This document shows positions 1-8,491 of a DNA stretch of 64,000 nucleotides, piece after piece. The stretch spans positions 124,001 through 188,000 of the forward strand of contig CAWIKB010000008.1 in the NCBI GenBank assembly GCA_963836605.1, read 5' to 3'. Origin of the DNA: Bog-473 sp963836605. Its GTDB lineage: Bacteria > Actinomycetota > Acidimicrobiia > Acidimicrobiales > RAAP-2. A program made the position numbers and the translations under genes. The notes beneath the pieces are model-generated. The model saw nothing but the letters and a program-made list of their open reading frames with translations. It was not told where the DNA came from and ran no database searches. Position 1 is the first letter of the stretch. Every line of letters starts with the position of its first letter.

Positions 1-1
1 T

Positions 2-112
2 ATCGTCAGGGCGGCCAAACGTCCCAATGCGGTGCGCGTGCCCTCCCGTCGTGCCACCTGCGACGCCTATGGCGCCGTCGGATCAATAGCATGCATCGAA
101 TGGAGAAAATGA
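2..112 (+). CDS. possible 3' end of a truncated upstream gene
   Basis: Frame 2 stays open from the window edge to a TGA one base before the CoA-transferase ATG. The roughly 36 residues (basic, ending CIEWRK) match nothing I recognise. The abutting stop/start arrangement would fit an operon, but so short an open frame in high-GC DNA can arise by chance. Confidence 0.25.
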   Translation: MVRAAKRPNAVRVPSRRATCDAYGAVGSIACIEWRK

Positions 113-113
113 T

Positions 114-1337
114 ATGACCGACATTATGAAGGGCGTCCGCGTCCTTGAGGTTGCCGAACACACCTTTGTCCCGGCCGCATCGGCCATCCTCGCTGACTGG
201 GGCGCCGAAGTCATAAAGATCGAACACGTCGAACGCGGTGACGCCATGCGGGGTCTCGCCTCGAGTGGCGTCATGTCGATGGCCGGAGCGGTGCATGTCC
301 TTATGGAGCACTCCAATCGAGGAAAGAAGAGCATTGGGGTTGATCTCACGACAGAGAAGGGAGTTGCACTGGTGTATCAACTCGCAGCCAGTTGCGACGT
401 CTTTCTCACCAACAAATTGCCCGCCGTACGACGCAAGCTGCGTGTCGAGGTTGACGATATCCGGGCCCACAATCCCAACATCATCTACGTGGCCGGCACG
501 GGCGGCGGGGAGCGTGGACCGGATGCCGACAAGGGTGGCTATGACTTTCTGAGCTACTGGTGCCGCGGGGGCAGTGCCATGGGATCCACGCCTTCCGATT
601 CCGAGACCCTGGTGGTCCAGCCCGCCCCTGGGTATGGCGACTCGATCGGGGGCATGACGATTGCCGGAGGGATCATGGGCGCGCTGTATCACCGGGAACG
701 AACCGGGGAGGCAGTTTCGGTCGATGTGTCGCTGCTCGGCGTCGGCCTCTGGGCCATGAGCCCAGCCGTGGCTCTGTCACTGCAAACCGGGCGTGGCTGG
801 CGTGCGCCGGCCAGCTCGGCTGGCGGGGGGCCGGCCAATCCGCTCGTGGGGACCTACAGGTCGCAAGATGGACGGTTCCTCGCCTTCTCCTGCCTCCAGG
901 GATTCCACTATTGGCCGGGAGCCTGCCACGCTATTGGTCGAGAAGATCTCATCACCGACGAGCGATTCACTTCACATGAACTGCTGTCGGCCAATGCCGG
1001 TACGGCCCGGGAGATCCTGACTGAGGTCTTCGCTTCCGCGTCACTGGAGGAGTGGCGGGAACGCCTGGCTGAATTCGCGGGGCAGTGGTCGTTTGCTCAG
1101 GACGCCCTGGAGGCGGTGACCGACCCCCAGGTGGAGGCCAATGGGTACGTGGGGGAGACCCGGACGAGGGACGACGTCACATTTCAGCTGGTCACCACGC
1201 CTGTGCAGTTCGACGGGACGCCTGCACCGCCCAAGCGGGCGCCAGAGTTCAACGAGCACTGCGAGGAGATATTGGGCAGTATCGGTGTCGACACCGACGC
1301 CATGATGGAGCTCAAAGTTGAAGGGGTGGTCGCCTGA
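114..1337 (+). CDS. CaiB/BaiF family (family III) CoA transferase
   Basis: 407 aa, the usual size for this family, which moves CoA between acyl donors and acceptors in the cytoplasm. The N-terminal Rossmann segment is typical (GVRVLEVAEH at residues 7-16, ADWGAEVIKIE at 27-37), followed by HSNRGKKSIGVDL at about 67-79. Asp144 in KGGYDF sits where the catalytic aspartate that forms the acyl-anhydride intermediate is found in formyl-CoA transferase. A GGAG sequence about 10 bases upstream supports the ATG. The substrate cannot be read from sequence; catabolic neighbours elsewhere in the window suggest an organic acid, steroid or fatty-acid intermediate. Confidence 0.88.
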   Translation: MTDIMKGVRVLEVAEHTFVPAASAILADWGAEVIKIEHVERGDAMRGLASSGVMSMAGAVHVLMEHSNRGKKSIGVDLTTEKGVALVYQLAASCDVFLTNKLPAVRRKLRVEVDDIRAHNPNIIYVAGTGGGERGPDADKGGYDFLSYWCRGGSAMGSTPSDSETLVVQPAPGYGDSIGGMTIAGGIMGALYHRERTGEAVSVDVSLLGVGLWAMSPAVALSLQTGRGWRAPASSAGGGPANPLVGTYRSQDGRFLAFSCLQGFHYWPGACHAIGREDLITDERFTSHELLSANAGTAREILTEVFASASLEEWRERLAEFAGQWSFAQDALEAVTDPQVEANGYVGETRTRDDVTFQLVTTPVQFDGTPAPPKRAPEFNEHCEEILGSIGVDTDAMMELKVEGVVA

Positions 1338-1489
1338 GCGAGTGAAGCCGCCGGCCTCGTCGGTGACTCCGAAGGTGGCCGACGCGGCGGCCATGACTCC
1401 ACCCAGCGGCTCTAGTTGCAAAGGGAACAAGTCGCCGGTTGTCGGTGTTGAAGCCGGTCCAGTGAAAAAAGTGCAACAACCGGAGTCGT

Positions 1490-2470
1490 ATGATGAGTGA
1501 CACCATTTCAGAGGTAATCGGGCCAGACGTCGTCGAGTTGGACGCGTATTCCCAGGTCGTAGTCTCGGTGGCTGAGCAGCTCACCCCCAGGGTCGCGGCG
1601 TTGGAGGTATCTCGCCGGCAACGTGATGGGAGTTATGCCGGCGGGGCGGGGTCCGCAGTGGTTTTCACCAACGACGGCTTCCTGCTGACCAACGCCCATG
1701 TCGTCGGTGCTGCCGAAGCCGGACGGGTTGCCTTCGCCGACGGTACCGTGGTCCCGTTTCACGTCGTGGGCGCCGACCCACTCTCTGATCTGGCCGTGGT
1801 CCGCGCCGATGGCGCGACCCCGGCGCCGGCGAGGCTCGGTGAGGCCGCGCAACTCAGAGTGGGGCAATTGGTAGTGGCGGTGGGGAACCCGCTCGGTTTG
1901 GCGGGCAGCATCACGGCAGGCGTCGTGAGCGCCCTGGGCCGGTCACTGCCAACGAGAGCCGGCAGCAATATGCGGATAATCGATGATGTGATCCAGACCG
2001 ATGCAGCCCTCAATCCGGGGAACTCCGGTGGGGCCCTGGTGGTGGCGTCGGGGGAGGTCGTGGGCATCAACACGGCAGTCGCTGGCGTGGGGGTCGGCCT
2101 GGCCATCCCCATCAACGCCACGACACGCCAGATCGTGGCTGCGTTGATGGGCGAGGGACGCGTACGCCGGGCCTATCTGGGCCTGGGCGGGTCGCCCGCT
2201 CCTCTCCCCCCGGCGCTGGCCTCCCAACGCGGCCAGAAGACGGGGCTACGCATTGCACAGATCGTGCCCGGTGGACCAGCCGCACAGTCCGGATTGCACG
2301 AGGGCGATCTGCTGCTCAGTGCCGACAAGGAGCCCGTCGTCGGCGCCCAGACGTTGCAGAGACTGATGCTCGGCGACGCCATCGGCCGGCCCCTGGCCCT
2401 GACCGTCTTACGCGCCGGAGCGCTCGTTGACGTCATTGCCACTCCGATCGAGCTGCTCGCTTCCGACTGA
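1490..2470 (+). CDS. HtrA/DegP-like S1C serine protease with PDZ domain
   Basis: 326 aa. The trypsin-like domain carries the full triad: His70 in LLTNAHVVG, Asp100 in LSDLAVV, and Ser179 in NPGNSGG. A PDZ domain follows at about 235-320 (IAQIVPGGPAAQSGL, EGDLLLSADKEPV). Unlike most actinobacterial HtrA proteins there is no signal peptide or membrane segment, so the predicted location is the cytoplasm unless the start is misplaced. Two ATG codons lie in tandem at 1490 and 1493. No partner gene is adjacent. Family role: quality-control or regulatory proteolysis; target unknown. Confidence 0.9.
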   Translation: MMSDTISEVIGPDVVELDAYSQVVVSVAEQLTPRVAALEVSRRQRDGSYAGGAGSAVVFTNDGFLLTNAHVVGAAEAGRVAFADGTVVPFHVVGADPLSDLAVVRADGATPAPARLGEAAQLRVGQLVVAVGNPLGLAGSITAGVVSALGRSLPTRAGSNMRIIDDVIQTDAALNPGNSGGALVVASGEVVGINTAVAGVGVGLAIPINATTRQIVAALMGEGRVRRAYLGLGGSPAPLPPALASQRGQKTGLRIAQIVPGGPAAQSGLHEGDLLLSADKEPVVGAQTLQRLMLGDAIGRPLALTVLRAGALVDVIATPIELLASD

Positions 2471-2600
2471 CCCGCTGAAGGTGCTGAGCACGGGCGCGGG
2501 GAGCTCGACTTCACCACAGCCGAGCCGACGGCGTGAAGGCAGCGCACGCCGCGTTTGGGTCTTGTCAGCCCTCGATCCGGCTGACTCGGTGCGCCCCACG

Positions 2601-3101
2601 TCAGGGTACGACAACGATGATCGGTGAATTGCGCTTCCCGACCAGGCGCCGACCCAGTGAGCCGGCGAGGTGGTGGCGGGCCTTCGTGGATCTCCCGACG
2701 ACGATCAGATCGGCGTGTTCAACCTCGGCGATTCGCAGGAGCTCTTCGGCGATGTCGCCATGAGTGTGGACGAATGTGACGTCGATGCCGTGGTCACCTG
2801 CGTACTCGCGCACCTGGTCGCCAAGGTGATCGGCCTGGTCGGTTACGACCTGTTGGACCGCACCGTAGAGCATTGCACCCCCGAGACAGGCGGCGGACGC
2901 GGCAGCCGAGGTCGAGCCGACATATGCCGCGACGGTACGGCCGGAGAGTCGTCTCGCCTCCCCACAGGCCCACCAGAAGGCATCCCAAGAGGTCTCCGTT
3001 CCGTCGAGCCCGACGACGACCGAGGCAACGTGGTTGCCAAGGGTCCCACTCTCCCCGTTCCGGCGCTGCGCGTGAGCGTCCATGCCGTTCGAGTGCCCCA
3101 C
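2601..3101 (-). CDS. universal stress protein (UspA family)
   Basis: 166 aa single Usp domain preceded by about 24 extra residues. The core starts SVVVGLDGTETSWDAFWWA and ends with GRSTKARHHLAGSLGRRL then SPIIVVVP. The family's ATP-binding glycine pattern (G-2x-G-9x-G-S/T) is only partly kept: the second Gly is Thr, so nucleotide binding is uncertain. It starts two bases after the marR stop and is almost certainly co-transcribed with marR from the palindrome-bearing promoter at 3631-3656. Family role is stress or dormancy adaptation; the specific signal is unknown. Confidence 0.88.
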   Translation of the reverse strand: MGHSNGMDAHAQRRNGESGTLGNHVASVVVGLDGTETSWDAFWWACGEARRLSGRTVAAYVGSTSAAASAACLGGAMLYGAVQQVVTDQADHLGDQVREYAGDHGIDVTFVHTHGDIAEELLRIAEVEHADLIVVGRSTKARHHLAGSLGRRLVGKRNSPIIVVVP

Positions 3102-3103
3102 GG

Positions 3104-3613
3104 TCAGGTGGTGGGTTGGACGGCGCGGGATGGAGTCGACAAATGCGATCGGCCACCGCGGTCTTCGTCGAGTTCTTGGATGTGCTGGAGCGCCCTGGTG
3201 GCCAAGGCAAGGGCATCGGCCTCGTCCGTCGGCAGTTCGTCGATGAGTTGCACAAATGACGCGATCCCGGCTTGTCGCCTGGCCTGGATGAAGCTCGTGC
3301 CCTTGGGAGTGAGCGCGACCAGGGCGACTCGGCCATCTCTCGGGTCGGTGCGACGCTCCACGAGGTCGGATCGTGCCAGTCCGGTCACCAACGCGGTCAT
3401 GGACGGCTGGGTGACGCCCTCGCGTACGGCCAGGTCAGTGATCCGGCGCGGCCCGGTGTGCTCAAGGGTCGAGAGCGTCGACAACGACGTCAGGCTCATG
3501 TCGCGGGGTTGGCTTCTCACCGCCCCGACCATGAGGCCGTAGAGGGCCCGGCTGATCGTCCACTGCCGGCTCTGGCTCTGAGCCGGTCGGGGAGCTTGCA
3601 GGTCCGAGCCCAT
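3104..3613 (-). CDS. MarR family transcriptional regulator
   Basis: 169 aa winged-helix protein. The recognition helix region is RITDLAVREGVTQPSMTALV at about 57-76, followed by the wing DLVERRTDPRDGRVALVALT, both classic MarR signatures; helices at both ends form the dimer. It heads a two-gene operon with the universal stress protein. Just upstream are two copies of a perfect 10-bp palindrome, the kind of site MarR dimers use for autorepression, so repression of marR-usp relieved by a small ligand is the likely arrangement. The ligand is not predictable. The gene may start at GSDL or a few codons in. Confidence 0.92.
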   Translation of the reverse strand: MGSDLQAPRPAQSQSRQWTISRALYGLMVGAVRSQPRDMSLTSLSTLSTLEHTGPRRITDLAVREGVTQPSMTALVTGLARSDLVERRTDPRDGRVALVALTPKGTSFIQARRQAGIASFVQLIDELPTDEADALALATRALQHIQELDEDRGGRSHLSTPSRAVQPTT

Positions 3614-3630
3614 CCCCCAAGTATAGGGCC

Positions 3631-3656
3631 ATCTATATAGAAATGTCTATATAGAT
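3631..3656. promoter_or_regulatory. double palindromic operator upstream of marR-usp
   Basis: Two identical copies of the self-complementary decamer TCTATATAGA (3632-3641 and 3646-3655) separated by AATG, with flanking A and T making the whole 26 bp a perfect inverted repeat. Centres are 14 bp apart. The site is strongly AT-rich in high-GC surroundings and lies 18 bp from the marR start, where it would overlap the promoter. Assigning it to this MarR protein is inference from position and symmetry. Confidence 0.75.
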
Positions 3657-3805
3657 TAGCTATGACCTTGAGCCGGAGTCGTTGCCCCTTGCCGCAGTTT
3701 CTGTCCCGGTCCTCGGCCATATGAAGAGCGGGTTAACGCATGAAAATTCCATTGGCCGGGCTCCCTGCAGTACCTAGGGTGGAGCAATCGACAGATGGGA
3801 CGCTG

Positions 3806-3820
3806 CCTTTCCGGGAAAGG
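3806..3820 (+). promoter_or_regulatory. palindrome overlapping a ribosome binding site
   Basis: CCTTTCCGGGAAAGG is a 15-bp palindrome around a central G. Its right arm AAAGG is part of the purine-rich ribosome binding site of the small ORF that starts at 3829. As RNA, CCTTT could pair with AAAGG and mask the site; as DNA it could be an operator. Neither is demonstrated. Confidence 0.35.
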
Positions 3821-3828
3821 GGTGCAAA

Positions 3829-4071
3829 GTGGCAATGACGATCGGAGGAACATTCGCCGCCGTGCTGTGCGACTCCCCCGACTGTTTGTCGATAGTCCAA
3901 GTTCCGAAGACCGACGCCGAACCCAGCCAGTCGTTCGGTGAGCGAGCCCGAGACCTCCTCATCAATGAGGGCTGGACCAAGGACAGCAGGGGGCAGGACC
4001 GGTGCCCCAAGTGCTCGGTGGGGCTTGATTCATGGCTCCTGGCCGTGCAGGGTCCTGGCGCTCGCACCTAG
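3829..4071 (+). CDS. small cysteine-rich protein of unknown function
   Basis: 80 aa with a GTG start preceded by GGAAAGGGG at good spacing. Four cysteines are arranged as a CDSPDC pair near residue 14 and a CPKC pair near residue 60, which suggests a small zinc-ribbon-like fold. The middle (QSFGERARDLLINEGWTK) looks like an amphipathic helix. I do not recognise the family. It lies alone between the divergent marR-usp operon and the cyclic-nucleotide-binding gene. Confidence 0.6.
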   Translation: MAMTIGGTFAAVLCDSPDCLSIVQVPKTDAEPSQSFGERARDLLINEGWTKDSRGQDRCPKCSVGLDSWLLAVQGPGART

Positions 4072-4263
4072 GTACACGACAGCAGGTTCGGATCTTCCAC
4101 GACACTGCCGGGCTGCTCTGGGATGGGATGGACGTCGGTGGCGTGTTCAGCCAACCTTCCCATCCATCGTGAGTCAGTGCTCCGCAATCCCTTCGAGGTC
4201 AACTGGCTGCGCCTGCACGCCGACCGCCGGCCTTCAGGCATTGTGATCGGGGTGCATCTGTAA
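4032..4263 (+). pseudogene. possible decayed or frameshifted small gene
   Basis: Between two real genes, two adjoining open stretches in different frames both look protein-like: one from ATG 4032 to TGA 4172 (contains VRIFHDTAGLLWDGMDVGG) and one running through to TAA 4263 (contains NPFEVNWLRLHADRRPSG). A one-base shift near 4158 would join them into one small protein with a C-terminus IVIGVHL. It overlaps the end of the preceding small gene. I do not recognise the product, and chance open frames cannot be excluded. Confidence 0.3.
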
Positions 4264-4361
4264 CACAGATCAAGAGTGTCTGTACGATGTCTTTTACAGA
4301 TGGATGCTGCTATCCTGGTGGGGCAGCCTTGTCACGGGCTGAAACCTGAAGGAGTTCTCAC
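4264..4361 (+). promoter_or_regulatory. AT-richer leader and strong RBS of the cNMP-binding gene
   Basis: This is one of the few AT-rich patches in the area and probably holds the promoter for the gene at 4362. An ACAGA/TCTGT inverted pair lies at about 4265-4283, and AAGGAG sits 8 bases before the ATG. I see no convincing -35/-10 pair or CRP-type operator. Confidence 0.4.
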
Positions 4362-4787
4362 ATGGACACGCGACCCGCTGTTCGCATGGCTGATCTCGAT
4401 CTGTTCGCTGGTTGTACCAAGGCGCAGCTGCGGCAGATTGCCTCTCTGACGACCTACCTGCACGTGCCGAGGAATCGGGTACTGATGCGGGAGGGCGGCA
4501 CGGCGGACGAATTCGTGGTCATCGGGAGAGGCACCGCGTGCGTTTCGCGGGAGACCGGCAAGGGCGTTGCCAAGGTGGCGGAGGTCGGAAGCGGGGAATT
4601 CTTGGGAGAAATGGCGCTCTTGACCGGGACCCGCCGTTCGGCCACGGCGACGGCGACGACGGATCTCGAAATCTTTGTGAGCTCGGTGAGCGAATTCCGA
4701 TCGATTTTGCGGATTGCCCCCTCGGTGGCGGACAAGGTCGTCGAGACTTCCATGGTGCGGGCCGCGAGCCTGGACCTCGCGGCCTGA
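4362..4787 (+). CDS. single-domain cyclic-nucleotide-binding protein
   Basis: 141 aa consisting of one cNMP-binding beta-roll and its capping helix. The phosphate-binding cassette is clear: GEFLGEMALLTGTRRSATA at about 78-95, with the Glu of GEMALL and Arg91/92 placed to hold the ribose and cyclic phosphate. Unlike Crp there is no helix-turn-helix, and no kinase, channel or transporter domain is attached, so it may act as a stand-alone cAMP/cGMP sensor that binds a partner protein. Neighbours do not identify the partner. The ATG is well supported by AAGGAG. Confidence 0.88.
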   Translation: MDTRPAVRMADLDLFAGCTKAQLRQIASLTTYLHVPRNRVLMREGGTADEFVVIGRGTACVSRETGKGVAKVAEVGSGEFLGEMALLTGTRRSATATATTDLEIFVSSVSEFRSILRIAPSVADKVVETSMVRAASLDLAA

Positions 4788-4900
4788 CGAGCGCGATCTC
4801 GACCAGGACGGGCCCGACCCGGCCTGACAGTCCGCACGGCCCGACAATGCGCACGGCCGCCTGACCATTCGCACGGCCCGCACGGCCTGAAGTTCGCGCG
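4780..4900. repeat. degenerate short repeats downstream of the cNMP-binding gene
   Basis: Variants of CGGCCTGA, the last bases and stop codon of the gene, recur about four times here, interleaved with repeated CGCACGGCC units. The block looks like slippage-type duplication of the gene's 3' edge. No function is evident. Confidence 0.45.
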
Positions 4901-5149
4901 GCCGACGCGCCCGCGTTCCCACGTCAGGGAAGGCGAGCCTTCGTGTTGCCCTGGCAAAAGCGAGACCGTTGCGCCATGTGGCCCTTGACCGTCCCATCCA
5001 GTTCCGGCCGGGCCGCCTCGGATCGGGTCTTCAGTGTGCGCCGAAACGAGTGGAGACCGGTCTTGCACGGGGTGGAACCCCCCCGAGAGCTACCCGTCAT
5101 CATTGTTAGCCTGCTTCGTTTACGAGCCGGTGACGCCAGGGGGACATTG

Positions 5150-5920
5150 ATGACGACCGCCGAAGTAGGGCCGAGTGCGGCGGCGACACCCTCGGCGGTC
5201 CCGGCGGCTCGCGCCATCGACCTGGTCAAGACGTACGGCAAGGGTGATGCGGTGGTGCACGCTCTCAACGGGATCAATGTCGAGTTCGAGCGCGGGCGGT
5301 TCACGGCCGTCATGGGCCCCTCGGGATCAGGTAAGTCCACGCTCATGCACTGCATGGCGGGACTGGACACCCCGACCTCGGGCCGGACGTTCGTGGGCGA
5401 TCGGGAGATCGGAAAGCTCGACGATGCGGGGCTCACGCAGATGCGGCGGGAGCAGGTGGGCTTCGTCTTCCAGTCGTTCAACCTGGTGCCAACGTTGACG
5501 GCCCGGGACAACATCACGCTTCCCGCCGATCTCGCCCGGGTCAAAGTGGATCAGGATTGGTTCAATTCCCTGGTCGAGCAGCTGGGGATCGCCGATCGAC
5601 TCTCCCATCGCCCTCACGAGATGTCCGGTGGCCAACAGCAACGCGTGGCGTGTGCCAGGGCGCTCATCGAGCGGCCCGAGCTGATCTTCGCCGATGAGCC
5701 GACGGGCAATCTCGACTCGAATGCGTCCGCAGAGATGTTGGCCTTCCTCCGCCGCTCGGTGAGCGACTTGCAGCAGTCGATCGTCATGGTCACGCACGAT
5801 GCCCGGGGAGCGGCGTACGCCGATCGGGTTGTCTTCCTGGCCGACGGCAGGGTGGTCGATGAGCTCCTCTCGCCCACCGCCGACTCCGTTCTCGAACGGA
5901 TGAAACAGCTGGGCAGCTGA
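5150..5920 (+). CDS. ABC transporter ATP-binding protein (MacB/LolD type)
   Basis: 256 aa ATPase. Walker A GPSGSGKS at 56-63, Q-loop FQSFNLVPTLTA at about 107-118, signature MSGGQQQR at 158-165, Walker B LIFADEPTGNLDS at 178-190 and the H-loop MVTHD follow in order; the DEPTGNLD sequence is characteristic of the MacB/LolD/FtsE group. I chose ATG 5150 because AGGGGG lies 6 bases upstream and homology begins soon after; a longer frame opens at 4943 but its extra residues are not family-like. Its stop overlaps the permease start in TGATG, so the two are translationally coupled subunits of one exporter or lipid-handling machine. Confidence 0.92.
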   Translation: MTTAEVGPSAAATPSAVPAARAIDLVKTYGKGDAVVHALNGINVEFERGRFTAVMGPSGSGKSTLMHCMAGLDTPTSGRTFVGDREIGKLDDAGLTQMRREQVGFVFQSFNLVPTLTARDNITLPADLARVKVDQDWFNSLVEQLGIADRLSHRPHEMSGGQQQRVACARALIERPELIFADEPTGNLDSNASAEMLAFLRRSVSDLQQSIVMVTHDARGAAYADRVVFLADGRVVDELLSPTADSVLERMKQLGS

Positions 5921-8460
5921 TGCGGAGGATCGTTCTCCAAGGCCTGCTCGCCCACAAGCTGCGCCTGGCCCTGACCGCCCTGGCCATCGTGCTCGGAGTG
6001 ACCTTCATTTCGGGCACGTTCGTTCTCACCGACACCCTCCACCACACCTTCACCACCCTGTTCGGCCGCATCTACCAGAACGTCGACTTCGAGGTCCGCG
6101 GGACAGCGGCCTTCTCGAGCAGCACGAACGGAGGCACTGGGGCGATCCGCAAGCCGGTCCCCCAATCACTCGCGAGGACGGTGCGCCACGTTCCCGGCGT
6201 GGCCTACGCCCAGGGGACCGTCGCCGGCTATGCACAGGTCGTCGCACCGGACGGGAAGGCGATCAGCAACGGGGGTGCGCCAACGCTCGGCCTGTCGTAC
6301 GAACCCAATCCACAGCTCTCGCCCCTCCATCTGTCCCAGGGGGCCGCCCCCACCTCGCCGCATGATGTGGTGATCGACGCCGGCACGGCACAGCAGAACC
6401 ACTTCGCCGTTGGCGATCGCGTCCGGGTGCTGCTGGCCGGACCACCGCAAACCTTCACGATCAGCGGTATCGTCAGGTTCGGCACGGCCAACAACCTGGC
6501 CGGGGCGACCATCGCCGCGTTCGATCTGCCCACGGCCCAGGCCCTCTTCGGGGAGGTGGGCCGCTACAACGCCATCGATATCTTGGTCGCGCCGGGCGCG
6601 GACAAGACCACGGTCCAACACGCCATCGCCGCCACCCTCCCCCGGGGAGTGGAGGTGGTGACCGGCCAGACGGTGGCGAACGAGCAAGCCAATGACATCA
6701 ACCAATCACTGTCCTTCTTCTCCACCGCGCTTTTGGTCTTTGCCTTCATCTCACTGTTCGTCGGCGGCTTCACCATCTTCAACACGTTTTCGATCACCGT
6801 AGGGCAACGCACGCGCGAGCTCGCCCTGTTACGAATCGTCGGTGCCAGTCGCCGCCAGGTATTCCGATCCGTGTTGGCAGAGGCGGTCATCGTCGGGACG
6901 GTGGCGTCCGTCATAGGGCTGGGCCTGGGGGTATTGGCCGCGTTGGGTCTCGAGGCCCTCCTCAAGGGATTCGGGATCACGTTGCCCTCGGGTTCGTTGG
7001 TCTTCGAGGGGCGGACGGTCGTCGTCGCCCTGCTGGTGGGGATTGGTGTCACGGTGGTCTCGGCCGTCAGCCCGGCGCGGCGCGCTGTGCGCATCCCGCC
7101 GGTGGCCGCGCTGGCCGACTACCGCGCCGATCAGCTGGAGTCGTCTCGGCGGAGGATCATCCTCGGCTCGGTCTTCGCTGTCGCTGGCATCGTGTTGCTC
7201 ATCTCCGGGCTGTCCATACCGGCGATCCAGTTGGTCGGCCTCGGAGCGGTTGGCATGTTCATCGGGATCGGGATGCTCGCACCTGTGGTGGCCCGGCCCA
7301 TGTCGAGCGTGATCGGTCGCCCTCTCGCCCGCCTGCTCGGGATCTCGGGGAAGCTCGGCCGAGAAAACTCCATGCGGAGCCCTCGGCGTACCGCGCAGAC
7401 GGCGTCGGCCCTGATGGTGGGACTGGCGCTGGTGTCCACCATCGCCGTGTTCGGCGCGTCGCTGTCCAAGTCCGCCACCAGCAGCGTCAATGACGCGATC
7501 AGTGCCAACTACATCATCACCAGCGCGGCGCAGGGGGGTGCAGGCGGGTTCAGCAATTCGGTCTCGACGGTCGCGGCCAAGGTCCCGGGCGTCACCGCCG
7601 TATCGACCGTGTACACGGGCGAGTTCGAGCTCCGGCACTCCCTCTCCACCGTTACCGCGGTCTCCGTCGATCATCTCCCGAGTACCGTCATCCTCCGCAT
7701 GGAGAATGGCCCGGGCGCCCCCTCCCTCTCGGCCGGCCGGTTGCTCGTCGACTCCACGACGGCGAACACCAAGCACCTGAGGGTGGGCTCGGTGGTGCCG
7801 GTGAAATTCGCCCGAACCGGATCTTCCGTGATCCGCATCGGAGGGATCTTCAAGCCCAACGCGCTCCTGGGGAGTTACGTGGTGGGGGACCGTTACTTCC
7901 TCGCCCACTTCGACAACCCCTTGCCCGAGGCGGTGCTCTTGCGGACGGAGAGTGGGAGCGCGGCGACCACGAAGGCGGTCAAGGGGGGGCTCAGGTCCTA
8001 TCCGAACCTCAAGATCCAGACCCGAGCCGCCTTTGAGAAGTCGCAGCAGGCGCAGGTCAACCAGCTTCTCGGCCTGGTCTACGCCCTCTTGGCGCTGGCG
8101 GTGGTCATCGCCCTCATCGGAATTGTCAACACGTTGATGCTCTCGGTGTTCGAGCGGACGCACGAGATCGGGCTCCTCAGAGCGGTAGGGATGAAGCGTC
8201 GACAGGTGCGGGCGATGATTCGGTCCGAATCGGTGATTCTCTCCGTCTTCGGCGCCATCATCGGCATCGTCGTCGGCACCGCGCTCGGCACCGCGTTCGC
8301 CGCTTCGTTGAAGCAGCAGGGCATCACCGACATCGTCATACCGGTGGCCAGCCTCCTGGTCTTCCTGGTCCTCTCCGCTCTCCTGGGCCTCGGCGCGGCC
8401 AGCTGGCCCGCCCGCCGGGCCGCCAAGCTGGACGTGCTCACGGCGATCGCGACCAACTGA
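5920..8460 (+). CDS. FtsX-like ABC transporter permease (two MacB-type modules)
   Basis: 846 aa membrane protein with a duplicated architecture: first helix at about 10-30, a large extracytoplasmic MacB periplasmic-core-like domain, three helices of an FtsX domain at about 260-390, then a short linker with helices, a second extracytoplasmic region, and a final FtsX domain at about 720-840 (the ERTHEIGLLRAVGMKRRQV loop is diagnostic). Proteins of this type work by transmitting ATPase motion across the membrane rather than by moving substrate through a pore. Substrate unknown; lipid, lipoprotein or antimicrobial export are the family's usual roles. Coupled by a 1-base overlap to the ATPase. Confidence 0.92.
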   Translation: MRRIVLQGLLAHKLRLALTALAIVLGVTFISGTFVLTDTLHHTFTTLFGRIYQNVDFEVRGTAAFSSSTNGGTGAIRKPVPQSLARTVRHVPGVAYAQGTVAGYAQVVAPDGKAISNGGAPTLGLSYEPNPQLSPLHLSQGAAPTSPHDVVIDAGTAQQNHFAVGDRVRVLLAGPPQTFTISGIVRFGTANNLAGATIAAFDLPTAQALFGEVGRYNAIDILVAPGADKTTVQHAIAATLPRGVEVVTGQTVANEQANDINQSLSFFSTALLVFAFISLFVGGFTIFNTFSITVGQRTRELALLRIVGASRRQVFRSVLAEAVIVGTVASVIGLGLGVLAALGLEALLKGFGITLPSGSLVFEGRTVVVALLVGIGVTVVSAVSPARRAVRIPPVAALADYRADQLESSRRRIILGSVFAVAGIVLLISGLSIPAIQLVGLGAVGMFIGIGMLAPVVARPMSSVIGRPLARLLGISGKLGRENSMRSPRRTAQTASALMVGLALVSTIAVFGASLSKSATSSVNDAISANYIITSAAQGGAGGFSNSVSTVAAKVPGVTAVSTVYTGEFELRHSLSTVTAVSVDHLPSTVILRMENGPGAPSLSAGRLLVDSTTANTKHLRVGSVVPVKFARTGSSVIRIGGIFKPNALLGSYVVGDRYFLAHFDNPLPEAVLLRTESGSAATTKAVKGGLRSYPNLKIQTRAAFEKSQQAQVNQLLGLVYALLALAVVIALIGIVNTLMLSVFERTHEIGLLRAVGMKRRQVRAMIRSESVILSVFGAIIGIVVGTALGTAFAASLKQQGITDIVIPVASLLVFLVLSALLGLGAASWPARRAAKLDVLTAIATN

Positions 8461-8491
8461 TCGGTCCGGGGACCCCGTTACATTGGCACCG

